From: Lysobacter_L cavernae
GTDB lineage: Bacteria > Pseudomonadota > Gammaproteobacteria > Xanthomonadales > Xanthomonadaceae
NCBI RefSeq assembly: GCF_042648505.1
Contig: NZ_JBHRXK010000001.1
Location: 310,001-374,000, forward strand
Length of the DNA stretch: 64,000 bases
Reading direction: 5' to 3'
The stretch's first letter is position 1, and every line of letters begins with the position of its first letter. Below are positions 17,042 to 24,339 of the stretch, piece by piece. A model generated the notes under the pieces. The model searched no databases. It had not been told where the DNA came from and saw only the letters and a list, made by a program, of their open reading frames with translations. A program made the position numbers and the translations under genes.

Positions 17042-17610
17042 GCGACCCCTCGCCGTCCGCCCGCAACTCGTCGATGCGCTGGGTGCCGTTGATCGTCGTC
17101 GTCGTGCTGGGCGTGCTGCTGTTCGCCGGGGTGATGCTCAGCCGCAATCCCAACCGCGAAGCCTTGCCCTCGCCGCTGATCGGCAAGCCGGCGCCCGCGT
17201 TCCAGCTGCCGGCGCTGCACGAATCCGGCCGGCTGGTGTCTTCCAACGAACTGCGCGGTGCACCCTACCTGCTCAACGTCTGGGGCAGCTGGTGCCCGGC
17301 CTGCCGCGACGAGCACCCGGTGCTGACCCGCTTCGCCGAAACCAAGCGTCTGCGCGTGATCGGCTTCAACTGGAAGGACGAGCACGCCGACGCACTGCGC
17401 TGGCTCGAGCAGTTCGGCAACCCGTACTGGCTGGTGCTGGCCGACTACGAAGGCAAGGTCGCCATCGACTGGGGCATCTACGGCGCGCCCGAGACTTTCC
17501 TGGTCGATGCCGACGGGATCATCCGCTGGAAATACGTCGGTCCGTTGACCGACGCGGTGATCGAGAAGGACCTGCTGCCGAAGCTGGCGCAGATCGAGCA
17601 AGCGCGATGA
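17038..17610 (+). CDS. ccmG: Thiol:disulfide oxidoreductase CcmG/DsbE
   Basis: Membrane-anchored thioredoxin-like protein (190 aa). One membrane helix (about residues 15-34), then the thioredoxin fold with active site WCPAC (Cys86, Cys89) and the cis-Pro region YGAPETFLVD. It keeps the apocytochrome CXXCH thiols and CcmH reduced. The end overlaps the upstream-most ccmH start by 4 bp. Confidence 0.96.
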   Translation: MSDPSPSARNSSMRWVPLIVVVVLGVLLFAGVMLSRNPNREALPSPLIGKPAPAFQLPALHESGRLVSSNELRGAPYLLNVWGSWCPACRDEHPVLTRFAETKRLRVIGFNWKDEHADALRWLEQFGNPYWLVLADYEGKVAIDWGIYGAPETFLVDADGIIRWKYVGPLTDAVIEKDLLPKLAQIEQAR

Positions 17611-18185
17611 GCCTGATGGGCGACAACGTGCTCACTCCCGTCATTCCCGCCCAGGCGGGGATTCATGAACGTTGCCCTTCGCGCGGACGAAAGACGATGG
17701 CTTCCCACCTGCGCGGGAATGACGGACTCCTTGGGTTCGCACTGCTCCTCGCCGCCGCAATACTGCTGTCTTCCTGGTCGCTCGCCGCCTTCGCCCAGGT
17801 CGCCACTGACCCGGCCCCGTTGCAGTTCCAGACGCCGGCCGAAGAGCAGCGCTTCCACGCACTGGTCAGCGAGCTGCGCTGCGTGATGTGCCAGAACCAG
17901 TCACTGGCCGATTCCAATGCCCAGATCGCCGTCGACCTGCGCCACGAGGTGCTGGAGCTGATGCGCCAGCGCAAGAGCAATCGCGAGATCAAGGATTTCC
18001 TGGTCGCCCGCTACGGCGAGTTCGTGCTGTACCGCCCCCAGGTCGAATCCAAGACCTGGCTGCTGTGGTTCGGCCCGGCGCTGGTGCTGCTGGCCGGTGG
18101 TTTCGTCGTTGCCGGCGCGGTGCGCAAGCGCGCCGCCCGTGCTTTGACGCCGGCCGACGACAAGAACGAAGAGCAGGAGTGGTGA
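17607..18185 (+). CDS. ccmH: Cytochrome c maturation protein CcmH, 5' end built partly from a repeat
   Basis: CcmH/CycL reduces or binds the apocytochrome and works with CcmF. Its redox motif is LRCVMCQNQ (Cys92 and Cys95, counted from 17607). The C-terminal membrane helix is WLLWFGPALVLLAGGFVVAG. The ATG at 17607 overlaps the ccmG stop (ATGA), the normal coupling site. Residues 11-38 are encoded by a palindromic intergenic-type repeat (17639-17724) and read VIPAQAGIH and onward. The true signal segment (LLGFALLLAAAILLSSWSLAAFAQ) comes after it. An ATG at 17697, inside the repeat, would give a more normal 162-aa protein starting MASHLRGNDG. Core function is probably intact; the start is uncertain. 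Confidence 0.9.
   Translation: MSLMGDNVLTPVIPAQAGIHERCPSRGRKTMASHLRGNDGLLGFALLLAAAILLSSWSLAAFAQVATDPAPLQFQTPAEEQRFHALVSELRCVMCQNQSLADSNAQIAVDLRHEVLELMRQRKSNREIKDFLVARYGEFVLYRPQVESKTWLLWFGPALVLLAGGFVVAGAVRKRAARALTPADDKNEEQEW
17639..17724. repeat. GTCATTCCCGC palindromic repeat embedded in ccmH
   Basis: The left arm CGTCATTCCCGCCCAGGCGG (17639-17658) and the right arm, whose complement reads CGTCATTCCCGCGCAGGTGG (17705-17724), are near-perfect inverted copies with about 45 bp between. This is the same family as the elements at 395-421 and 19238-19265. The element length here lets the ccmH frame pass through without a stop. Confidence 0.85.
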
Positions 18186-19201
18186 TGACCGGGTTCGTGA
18201 TCGCCAGCGCAGCGCTGGCCCTGCTCGTGCTCGCCTACGTGCTGCGCCCGCTGTGGCGCACGCGGCCGCTGGCCGGTTTTGGCGCGGTCGCTGGCCTTGT
18301 TCTCGCCACCGGGCTGTTGTACCTGGTGGTCGGCACGCCCAATGCGCTTGATCCGGCCCAGCGCCAGGCACCGCAAACCCTGGACGACGCGATCAGCCAG
18401 CTCGAGGCCGAGCTGAAGCGCGACCCCAACCAGGTCGAAGGCTGGCGCCTGCTCGGCCGCGCCTACCTCGCCGAAGGCCGCACGGGCGAGGCGCGCGACG
18501 CCTTGGCCAAAGCGATCAAGCTGACCCCCGATGACCCCGACCTGCTGGCCGAGGCCGCCGAGACCCGCGCACTGGCCGCCGACGCTCGCCAGTTCGACAG
18601 CGAGGCGGTGGCGATGCTGCGCCATGCCCTGCAGCAACAGCCCCTGCACCAGCGCGCACGCTGGTTCCTCGGCATTGCCCAGCGCCAGGCCCAGCAACCG
18701 GCCGAAGCCGCCAAGACCTGGGAACCGTTGCTGGCCGTGGTGAACGGCAAGACCGCCACCAGCCTGCGCGAGCAGATCAATTCGGCACGCAGAGAAGCCG
18801 GCCTGCCGCCGCTGCCTCCGGCGGCACCGAGCGCATCGTCGGCGAGCACGACGGCCACCGCCGGCATCAAGGTCAAGGTGTCGCTGGCGCCGGCGTTGGC
18901 CGCCCAACTGCCGGCCAACGCCAGCCTGTTCGTGATCGCCCGCCAGCCCGACGGCCCACCGATGCCGGTCGCCGTCGAGAAACTGCCGGCCCGAGGTTTC
19001 CCGCTCGAGGTCACGCTCGACGACGGCGACAGCCCGATGCCGACGATGAAGCTGTCGCAGCTCGACCGCGTCGAAGTGCTGGCACGCGTGTCCGCCAGCG
19101 GCAATGCGATGCCGCAGGCGGGGGATTTGGAAACGGTGGCGAAGCCGGCCGGCAAGGATTCGGGCGTGATCGAACTGGTGATTGATCGGGTCCGGCCATG
19201 A
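18185..19201 (+). CDS. ccmI: Cytochrome c maturation apocytochrome chaperone CcmI
   Basis: Equivalent to CycH or the C-terminal part of fused CcmH. It has two N-terminal membrane helices (residues 2-20 and 29-48) flanking a short cytosolic loop, then a periplasmic TPR domain (NQVEGWRLLGRAYLAEGRTGEARDALAKA and following repeats), and a C-terminal beta domain. It binds apocytochrome C-termini and delivers them to CcmFH. Length 338 aa. It begins in a TGATG overlap with ccmH and is the last gene of the ccm operon. Confidence 0.93.
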   Translation: MTGFVIASAALALLVLAYVLRPLWRTRPLAGFGAVAGLVLATGLLYLVVGTPNALDPAQRQAPQTLDDAISQLEAELKRDPNQVEGWRLLGRAYLAEGRTGEARDALAKAIKLTPDDPDLLAEAAETRALAADARQFDSEAVAMLRHALQQQPLHQRARWFLGIAQRQAQQPAEAAKTWEPLLAVVNGKTATSLREQINSARREAGLPPLPPAAPSASSASTTATAGIKVKVSLAPALAAQLPANASLFVIARQPDGPPMPVAVEKLPARGFPLEVTLDDGDSPMPTMKLSQLDRVEVLARVSASGNAMPQAGDLETVAKPAGKDSGVIELVIDRVRP

Positions 19202-19237
19202 GCGGCGGCTGACGCTGCTTCGCCGATTCCTACCAAT

Positions 19238-19265
19238 GTCATCCCCGCGAAGGCGGGGATCCAGG
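19238..19265. repeat. Partial GTCATCCCCGC palindrome after ccmI
   Basis: The inner palindrome ATCCCCGC-GAAG-GCGGGGAT (19241-19260) is perfect and is followed by CCAGG. It is the same kind of repeat as at 395 and 17639 but with only one half of the long form. Located 36 bp after the ccmI stop, it may act as the 3' hairpin of the ccm mRNA. Confidence 0.75.
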
Positions 19266-19283
19266 GACTTTGGCTCTTGCCTT

Positions 19284-19388
19284 AGCTTTAAGGGCTTCAG
19301 CTTTAAGGGCTTCAGCTTTAAGGGCTTCAGCTTTAAGGGCTTCAGCTTTAAGGGCTTCAGCTTTAAGGGCTTCAGCTTTAAGGGCTTC
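19284..19388. repeat. Seven perfect tandem copies of a 15-bp unit
   Basis: AGCTTTAAGGGCTTC is repeated seven times without a mismatch or spacer (105 bp). The unit is far more AT-rich than the region. Being 15 bp long it keeps frames open (SFKGF on one strand, LKxKA-type on the other), which produces spurious open frames. No spacers exist, so this is not CRISPR. Confidence 0.97.
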
Positions 19389-19409
19389 CGCCCGCTGCGC
19401 GGCCGGGTC

Positions 19410-19438
19410 ACTTTCTCTTGCTAAGCCCAAGAGAAAGT
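19410..19438. repeat. Perfect 11-bp-stem hairpin element (ACTTTCTCTTG)
   Basis: ACTTTCTCTTG (19410-19420) and CAAGAGAAAGT (19428-19438) pair perfectly around CTAAGCC. It is followed by AACCAAAGAGAAGGGC. From memory, similar GTCACTTTCT...AGAAAGTAACCAAAG elements are dispersed in Xanthomonadaceae genomes; a genome-wide count would confirm this here. Confidence 0.8.
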
Positions 19439-19680
19439 AACCAAAGAGAAGGGCTTCCTCGACAAATCAGCCCCACGACCGGAAAGATCAAGATCAAAGC
19501 TTCCCTTCCCCGTTCCCCGTCCGCCCTGAACGTAGACGCGCAGCGCCGAAGTCGAAGGGCACACAAACGTGGGTCGCATGCCTCTCCCATGCACACACGC
19601 TTGCTCCTCATGCCTGAGGATCATGGACATGCCTTCGACAACGGAGTGCTCCACCCGCGCGCCGCCGTTAAGCTTTACCC

Positions 19681-20817
19681 ATGACCGAATTCATCCCCCC
19701 CGGCACCCGCTTCTTCGATCTGCCCTCGCCGTTCCCGATGAAGCGTGGCGGTGCCCTGCACGGTGCACGTGTCGCCTTCGAGACCTGGGGCACACTCAAC
19801 GCCGCACGCGACAACGCGATCCTGATCGTCACCGGCCTCTCGCCCGACGCGCATGCCGCCAGCAACCACGGCAACCCGGAACCGGGCTGGTGGGAGCCGA
19901 TGCTCGGTCCCGGCAAGCCGATCGACAGCGACCGCTGGTTCGTGATCTGCGTGAACTCGCTGGGCAGCTGCAAGGGCTCGACCGGGCCGGCCTCGCTCAA
20001 TCCCGACACCGGCGCGCTGTACCGGCTCGACTTCCCCGACCTGTCGGTCGAGGACGGCGCCGATGCCGCCGCCCACGTCGTGCGCGGGCTCGGCATCGCC
20101 CAGCTCGCCTGCATGATCGGCAACTCGATGGGCGGGATGACGGCCCTTGCGCTGCTGGCCCGGCACCCGGGGCTGGCGCGCACGCACATCAACATTTCCG
20201 GCGCCGCGCGTGCACTGCCGTTCTCGATCGCGATCCGTTCACTGCAGCGCGAGGCGATCCGGCTCGACCCTGACTGGAACCACGGCCGCTACGACGACGA
20301 GCGCTACCCCGAGTCCGGCATGCGCATGGCGCGCAAGCTTGGCGTCATCACCTACCGCTCGGCGCTGGAATGGGACGGCCGCTTCGGCCGCGTGCGGCTG
20401 GAGTCCGACCGCCGCGACGACGAGGACCCGTTCGGCCTCGAGTTCGAGGTCGAAAGCTACCTGGAAGGCCATGCGCGCCGCTTCGTGCGCCGCTTCGACC
20501 CCAACTGCTATCTGTACCTGAGCCGTTCGATGGACTGGTTCGATATCGGCGACTACTGCACCGCGCGGTCCGGCGACAGCGAAGGCAATACCCGCGCCGG
20601 CCTGGCCAGCATCCGCGTCGACAAGGCCCTGGCGATCGGCGTGCACACCGACATCCTGTTCCCGCCACAGCAGCAGGAGGAGATCGCCGACGGCCTGCGC
20701 GCCAGCGGCGCCGATGCGCAGTTCCTGCCGCTGCCCTCGCCGCAGGGACACGACGCCTTCCTGGTCGACATCGGCCGCTTTGGACCGGCCGTGGCCGCTT
20801 TCCTGGCCGGGCTGTAA
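19681..20817 (+). CDS. Serine O-succinyltransferase (MetX-like alpha/beta hydrolase)
   Basis: Alpha/beta-hydrolase acyltransferase of 378 aa with nucleophile Ser149 (GNSMGG), Asp324 (VHTDILFPP) and His357 (PQGHDAF). The N-terminus (MTEFIPPGTRFFDLPSPFPMK) and whole sequence match the Xanthomonadaceae MetX-like enzymes that were reassigned as serine O-succinyltransferases in cysteine synthesis, rather than homoserine acetyltransferases. That reassignment is recalled knowledge; sequence alone leaves homoserine as a possible acceptor. A cysteine dioxygenase-like gene follows within 80 bp, fitting a sulfur amino acid role. Confidence 0.85.
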   Translation: MTEFIPPGTRFFDLPSPFPMKRGGALHGARVAFETWGTLNAARDNAILIVTGLSPDAHAASNHGNPEPGWWEPMLGPGKPIDSDRWFVICVNSLGSCKGSTGPASLNPDTGALYRLDFPDLSVEDGADAAAHVVRGLGIAQLACMIGNSMGGMTALALLARHPGLARTHINISGAARALPFSIAIRSLQREAIRLDPDWNHGRYDDERYPESGMRMARKLGVITYRSALEWDGRFGRVRLESDRRDDEDPFGLEFEVESYLEGHARRFVRRFDPNCYLYLSRSMDWFDIGDYCTARSGDSEGNTRAGLASIRVDKALAIGVHTDILFPPQQQEEIADGLRASGADAQFLPLPSPQGHDAFLVDIGRFGPAVAAFLAGL

Positions 20818-20896
20818 TCCTGGCTCCGTATCGCCTGGCCCGCTGTTTTATCCTGGTCAGGATCCGCCCTTGGTGCGGCGGGTTAGAATCCACCGC

Positions 20897-21493
20897 ATGA
20901 ACACCCACGACGCGCTGCCCGACCTGGATTTCCCCGGCCACGACAAGCTGGTCGCCGCCATCGACGCCGCGGTCAACGCCGGTGACGAGCACGCGGTCAC
21001 CGCGGCCCTGCGCACCACGCTGTGCGGCATGATCCGCGACCGCGAGGTGCAACTGCCGCAGTGCGTGCACGACCCGATCGACGACCACTACGCGCGGCGC
21101 GAGCTCTACCGCAGCCCTGGACTCGGCTACAGCGTGGTCGCGATGACCTGGGGCCCAGGCCAGGGCACGCCGGTGCATGACCACTGCGGGCTGTGGTGCG
21201 TCGAAGGCGTCTGGGACGGCGAGTTGGAGATCACCCAGTACGAGCTGCTCGAGCGCAACGGCGACCACTTCCGCTTTCGTGCCGCCGGCGGCATGCACGC
21301 TGGTCCCGGCAGTGCCGGCAGCCTGATCCCGCCGCACGAGTACCACACCATCCGCAATGCCAGTAACGACGCCGTCGCGGTGTCGCTGCACATCTACAAG
21401 GCGCCGATGGAGGCCTGCTCGATGTTCGTGCCGCACGAGGGCGAGTGGTTCGCCCGCGTCGCCAAGGCCTTGCAGACCGACCAGGCGGCCTGA
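20897..21493 (+). CDS. Cysteine dioxygenase-family protein
   Basis: Cupin-fold thiol dioxygenase (198 aa). The iron ligands are likely His94 and His96 (TPVHDHCGLWCVEG) plus His147 or His150 (PPHEYHTIRN). Members convert cysteine to cysteine sulfinate, and some bacterial members prefer 3-mercaptopropionate; the substrate cannot be decided here. It is encoded 79 bp after the serine O-succinyltransferase, so cysteine synthesis and breakdown sit side by side. The ATG at 20897 follows a TAGAAT-like box at 20884-20889 that could be its own -10. Confidence 0.83.
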   Translation: MNTHDALPDLDFPGHDKLVAAIDAAVNAGDEHAVTAALRTTLCGMIRDREVQLPQCVHDPIDDHYARRELYRSPGLGYSVVAMTWGPGQGTPVHDHCGLWCVEGVWDGELEITQYELLERNGDHFRFRAAGGMHAGPGSAGSLIPPHEYHTIRNASNDAVAVSLHIYKAPMEACSMFVPHEGEWFARVAKALQTDQAA

Positions 21494-21575
21494 GTCACGA
21501 CCGCAACTTCTGACCTCTGGCACCTGGTCCCGTCATCGGCAACGGTTTAGGGTTGCGGCTTTCCACCCGGAACCC

Positions 21576-22034
21576 ATGCCGATGATGACCGACTTCCTGC
21601 TGGCCAGCGTGCACCACCTGCTGGTGTATGCCCTGATCGCAATGCTGGTCGCCGAATCAGTGCTGCTGCGCGGCACCGTCGACCGCATCACCCTGCAGCG
21701 CCTGGCCGGCGTCGACCTTGGCTACGGCCTGTGCGCGATGGCGCTGATCGTGGCCGGCATCGCGCGCGTGGTGTTCGGCGTGAAAGGTTACGACTTCTAC
21801 CTGCACAACCCCTGGTTCCACGCCAAGCTCGGCGCCTTCGTGCTGGTTGGCCTGCTGTCGATCCTGCCAACCGTGCGCTTCCTGCGCTGGCGCAAGGCCC
21901 TGGCCGCCAACCCGGCCCATCTCCCCGACGCCACCGAAGTCGCCAAGCTGCGCGGCATCGTCCGCTTCGAGCTGATCCTGATCGCCGCGATCTTCGTCTT
22001 CGCCGCCGCGATGGCCCGCCACGGCGGCCTGTAA
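21576..22034 (+). CDS. DUF2214-family integral membrane protein
   Basis: A 152-aa protein with four predicted membrane helices, including LLVYALIAMLVAESVLL and FELILIAAIFVFAAAMA, and the conserved ARVVFGVKGYDFYLHNPWFHAKLGAF loop typical of DUF2214. No enzymatic residues are obvious and the function is unknown. The start could be any of the clustered ATGs at 21576, 21582 or 21585. It lies just before a tRNA-Leu gene. Confidence 0.78.
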   Translation: MPMMTDFLLASVHHLLVYALIAMLVAESVLLRGTVDRITLQRLAGVDLGYGLCAMALIVAGIARVVFGVKGYDFYLHNPWFHAKLGAFVLVGLLSILPTVRFLRWRKALAANPAHLPDATEVAKLRGIVRFELILIAAIFVFAAAMARHGGL

Positions 22035-22061
22035 GGTCTACAGCGCGGCCGCCCACTCGGC

Positions 22062-22067
22062 TATACT
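22062..22067 (+). promoter_or_regulatory. Probable -10 box of tRNA-Leu(CAA)
   Basis: TATACT lies 11 bp upstream of the mature tRNA 5' end, a suitable -10 for a start a few bases before the tRNA. No convincing -35 hexamer is seen at the expected spacing. Confidence 0.4.
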
Positions 22068-22077
22068 GCGCGACCGC

Positions 22078-22164
22078 GCCGGAGTGGCGGAATCGGTAGA
22101 CGCAGCGGACTCAAAATCCGCCGCCCTTAAAAGCGTGTGGGTTCGAGTCCCACCTCCGGCACCA
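22078..22164 (+). tRNA. tRNA-Leu(CAA)
   Basis: A complete class II tRNA of 87 nt including encoded CCA. The acceptor arms GCCGGAG and CTCCGGC pair fully. The anticodon stem GCGGA/TCCGC holds the loop CTCAAAA (anticodon CAA, reading UUG). The T arm is GTGGG-TTCGAGT-CCCAC. The long variable arm is as expected for leucine. A strong terminator follows seven bases after CCA. Confidence 0.97.
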
Positions 22165-22170
22165 GATTGA

Positions 22171-22209
22171 GACGAAGGGCCAAGCGAAAGCTTGGCCCTT
22201 CGTCTTTTT
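22171..22209 (+). terminator. Rho-independent terminator after tRNA-Leu(CAA)
   Basis: A perfect 14-bp stem, GACGAAGGGCCAAG paired with CTTGGCCCTTCGTC, with loop CGAAAG and followed by TTTTT. It ends the tRNA transcript. Confidence 0.95.
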
Positions 22210-22372
22210 CAGGATCGATCACGGGAGCATCAGGCACGACGCGCTTGGCTTGCTGCCATGAACGCGCCCGGCACCCCGAACATCGACCAACAAGGCGATC
22301 CGCGCCCTCGGTGGTCATCACGCCAACCGGTGCATGACATCGGCTGCGCCGCGCGGCGGTATTTTCAGCAGG

Positions 22373-22876
22373 TCAAGCGTGCACCCGTGCATACCGCACC
22401 TCCACCGCCTTGGCCGCTTCGCCCTGCGGCGTGATGTTGGTCATGGTGATGACCAGGTGGTCGGCGTCGGGTTGTTCGATCTCGGTGCGCCAGTCCCAGC
22501 GCGGGCCGCCTTGGCCGTCGCCGTAGCTGCCCAGTACGTTGAAATGCTCAGCACCGGCAGAGCCAGCGGAGAACATGATGCTGGTGCCGGTGCCGAAGCT
22601 CTCGACCCAGGCCGATTCGAAGGCGTCGTCGTCCAGGTGCACGCCGTAGAGGGCGACGCCGTCGATCAGGTCGTCACCAAAGCGGGTCTGGTACTCGTGC
22701 AACAGGAAGCGTCCGCCGAGGATGCTGCGAATGCTGCCGCGCTGCGGCGACTCGCAGGCGAGCTGATCGGGCTGGAACCACAGGCGGAACGTGCCCGCCC
22801 ACTCACCCGCCATCTGTGCCAGGCGGTGATGGGCGCCGCCTTCGGCGAGCGATGCCTCGAACTCCTTCTTGCCCAT
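22373..22876 (-). CDS. DUF1579-family protein
   Basis: A 167-aa lipocalin-like protein. The family pattern is LAQMAGEWAGTFRLWFQPDQ at the N-terminus and RSILGGRFLLHEYQTRFGDDLIDGVALYGVHLDDDAFESAWVES in the middle. There is no signal peptide, so it should be cytosolic. The function is unknown. The 160 bp between the tRNA terminator and its stop codon show nothing notable. Confidence 0.72.
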   Translation of the reverse strand: MGKKEFEASLAEGGAHHRLAQMAGEWAGTFRLWFQPDQLACESPQRGSIRSILGGRFLLHEYQTRFGDDLIDGVALYGVHLDDDAFESAWVESFGTGTSIMFSAGSAGAEHFNVLGSYGDGQGGPRWDWRTEIEQPDADHLVITMTNITPQGEAAKAVEVRYARVHA

Positions 22877-22932
22877 GATGGACTCCAGCCGGAATCGATG
22901 GGATGGCTCTCAGCGCTACGAACCGGGCAGCG

Positions 22933-23139
22933 TCACGGTAGCAGCGTACCGAACACGACGCGCGAGCGCTCATCGTAAATCCGCAACCACAGCGCCTGCC
23001 GCAGCGCTTCGGCATGGCGTTTGGCATGTGGTAATACCGCCGCCAGTGCCGCCTCGGCGCTGCCGTAATCCAACGCGGCCTCCGCGATCTGTTGGGCAAG
23101 CAGACCACCGTCCTGACGCGACACTTCGACGCGATACAT
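22933..23139 (-). CDS. Small hypothetical protein (68 aa)
   Basis: From the ATG at 23139 the product reads MYRVEVSRQDGGLLAQQIAEAALDY and ends ERSRVVFGTLLP, a compact alpha/beta-like sequence with normal codon choice. It lies 57 bp upstream of the DUF1579 gene on the same strand. A GAGG precedes the start at a rather long distance. I do not recognise the family. An upstream in-frame start would add 19 Arg/Pro-rich residues that look non-coding. Confidence 0.5.
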   Translation of the reverse strand: MYRVEVSRQDGGLLAQQIAEAALDYGSAEAALAAVLPHAKRHAEALRQALWLRIYDERSRVVFGTLLP

Positions 23140-23350
23140 TGGCTGGCACCTCGTGGCTGGTGGCGCAGGCGTGCCGGTACGATGCAACCGGACCACGCCA
23201 GCACTCCGGTTCCTGACTATGGCAATAGCGTGCCGGGTTTATGAATGCGAGGCTGTCAGCCAAGATCGCAAGCCGCTGTAGGACTTTCCCTACCCTTCAT
23301 CCAACGAGGCTCATCGGCATGGCCCTTCCCTTCCCGCGGCAATTGCCCCG

Positions 23351-24139
23351 ATGTGCTTGATCGCAGTGGCCTGGCGCGCCCACCCGCGCTACCGCCTGGC
23401 CCTGATCGCCAATCGTGACGAGGCGCACGACCGGCCCGCGGCCGCGGCGGGCTTCGACCCGGATGCGCCGGCCCTGTACGGCGGACGCGACCTGCGCGCC
23501 GGTGGCGGTTGGCTGATGGCCTCGACGCGCGGGCGGCTCGCCGCGGTGACAAACGTGCGGGCCGGTGTGCCCGAAGGGGCCATGCCGCGTTCGCGTGGGG
23601 CGCTGGTGCACGACTTCGTGAGCGGCAGCAACGACAACAACGGCTTTCTGTCGGTGCTCGGCCCCGACGCGGCGCAGTACGGGCGATTCAACCTGCTGGC
23701 CTGGGATGGCGAGCAACTCGGCTTTGCCAGCAACTACCCGGGCTTCGTGCAGCACGAAGTAGCCCCCGGGCTGCACGCGATGTCGAACGGCGCCTTCGAT
23801 GCGCCCTGGCCGAAGAGTGGCCACGCCGTGGCGGCACTGAGCGCCTGGCTGGCGGCCGTGCCTGCCGGTGGCAGCCCAGCCGATGATGCGGCCCTCGCGT
23901 CGTTGTTCGGCGCATTGGCCGACACCACGCCGGCCCCCGACGCCGCCCTGCCCGACACCGGCGTCGGCCTGGAACTGGAACGCCACCTGTCGTCGGCGTT
24001 CGTGCTCGGCACGCGTTACGGCACGCGCTGCAGCAGCGTGGTGCTGGTCGAAGAGCAGCACATCACGTTCGTCGAGCAGAGCTTCGGGCCCGACGGTGTG
24101 CGGCTGGGACGCACGCGCTCCCGGTTTGCGGTCGGCTAG
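23351..24139 (+). CDS. NRDE-family (TANGO2-like) protein
   Basis: A 262-aa protein starting MCLIAVAWRAHPRYRLALIANRDE, the signature from which the NRDE family takes its name; Cys2 follows the initiator Met as in N-terminal-nucleophile-like folds. Conserved blocks GGRDLRAGGGWLMASTRGRLAAVTNVR and YGTRCSSVVLV are present. TANGO2 homologues have been linked to heme and acyl-CoA handling, but no reaction is established for bacterial members as far as I know. Its stop codon overlaps the convergent small membrane protein gene by 4 bp. Confidence 0.85.
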   Translation: MCLIAVAWRAHPRYRLALIANRDEAHDRPAAAAGFDPDAPALYGGRDLRAGGGWLMASTRGRLAAVTNVRAGVPEGAMPRSRGALVHDFVSGSNDNNGFLSVLGPDAAQYGRFNLLAWDGEQLGFASNYPGFVQHEVAPGLHAMSNGAFDAPWPKSGHAVAALSAWLAAVPAGGSPADDAALASLFGALADTTPAPDAALPDTGVGLELERHLSSAFVLGTRYGTRCSSVVLVEEQHITFVEQSFGPDGVRLGRTRSRFAVG

Positions 24140-24339
24140 CTGCGGCGCCCGTTGCCGCTGCGGTCACGGCGCCACCATGCACGCGCGAACAACCACAGCA
24201 GTCCGGCGAATACGAGCCACGACACGGCGTCGAACACGCCATCTCCGACAAGTGCGCTGACCAGCCCGACCAGACTGGCCAGCCCGATCCACGCGGGTGC
24301 GACGAACGGACTGCGCGGACGCGCCCCGTTCGCGCTCAT
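24136..24339 (-). CDS. Small membrane protein of the iron-uptake unit
   Basis: A 67-aa protein with two close membrane segments (WIGLASLVGLVSALVGDGVFDAVSWLVFAGLLWLFARAWW) and a basic C-terminus. The ATG overlaps the stop of the PepSY gene (ATGA), showing translational coupling. Small proteins of this type often follow PepSY-domain genes in TonB-receptor clusters. The exact role is unknown. Confidence 0.7.
   Translation of the reverse strand: MSANGARPRSPFVAPAWIGLASLVGLVSALVGDGVFDAVSWLVFAGLLWLFARAWWRRDRSGNGRRS

Larger units (their letters stand above)
19202..19680. other. Noncoding repeat-rich gap between ccmI and the serine O-succinyltransferase gene
   Basis: This 479-bp stretch holds no credible gene. 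From left to right it contains a partial GTCATCCCCGC palindrome, a 15-bp tandem array, and a perfect hairpin element followed by AACCAAAGAGAAGGGC. The remaining roughly 230 bp up to 19680 have no feature I can name. No riboswitch-like structure for methionine or cysteine control is evident ahead of the downstream gene. Confidence 0.7.

Noticed and set aside
19284..19388. Possible CRISPR array
   Set aside because: The 15-bp units are contiguous with no spacers, and there are no cas genes.
18011..19411. Minus-strand open frame with LKLKP-type repeats
   Set aside because: The repeats are the translation of the 15-bp tandem array, which stays open because 15 is divisible by three; the rest is opposite ccmI.
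19202..19680. SAM or cysteine-responsive riboswitch ahead of the serine O-succinyltransferase gene
   Set aside because: I see repeats and a simple hairpin but none of the conserved cores of known SAM or SAH riboswitches.
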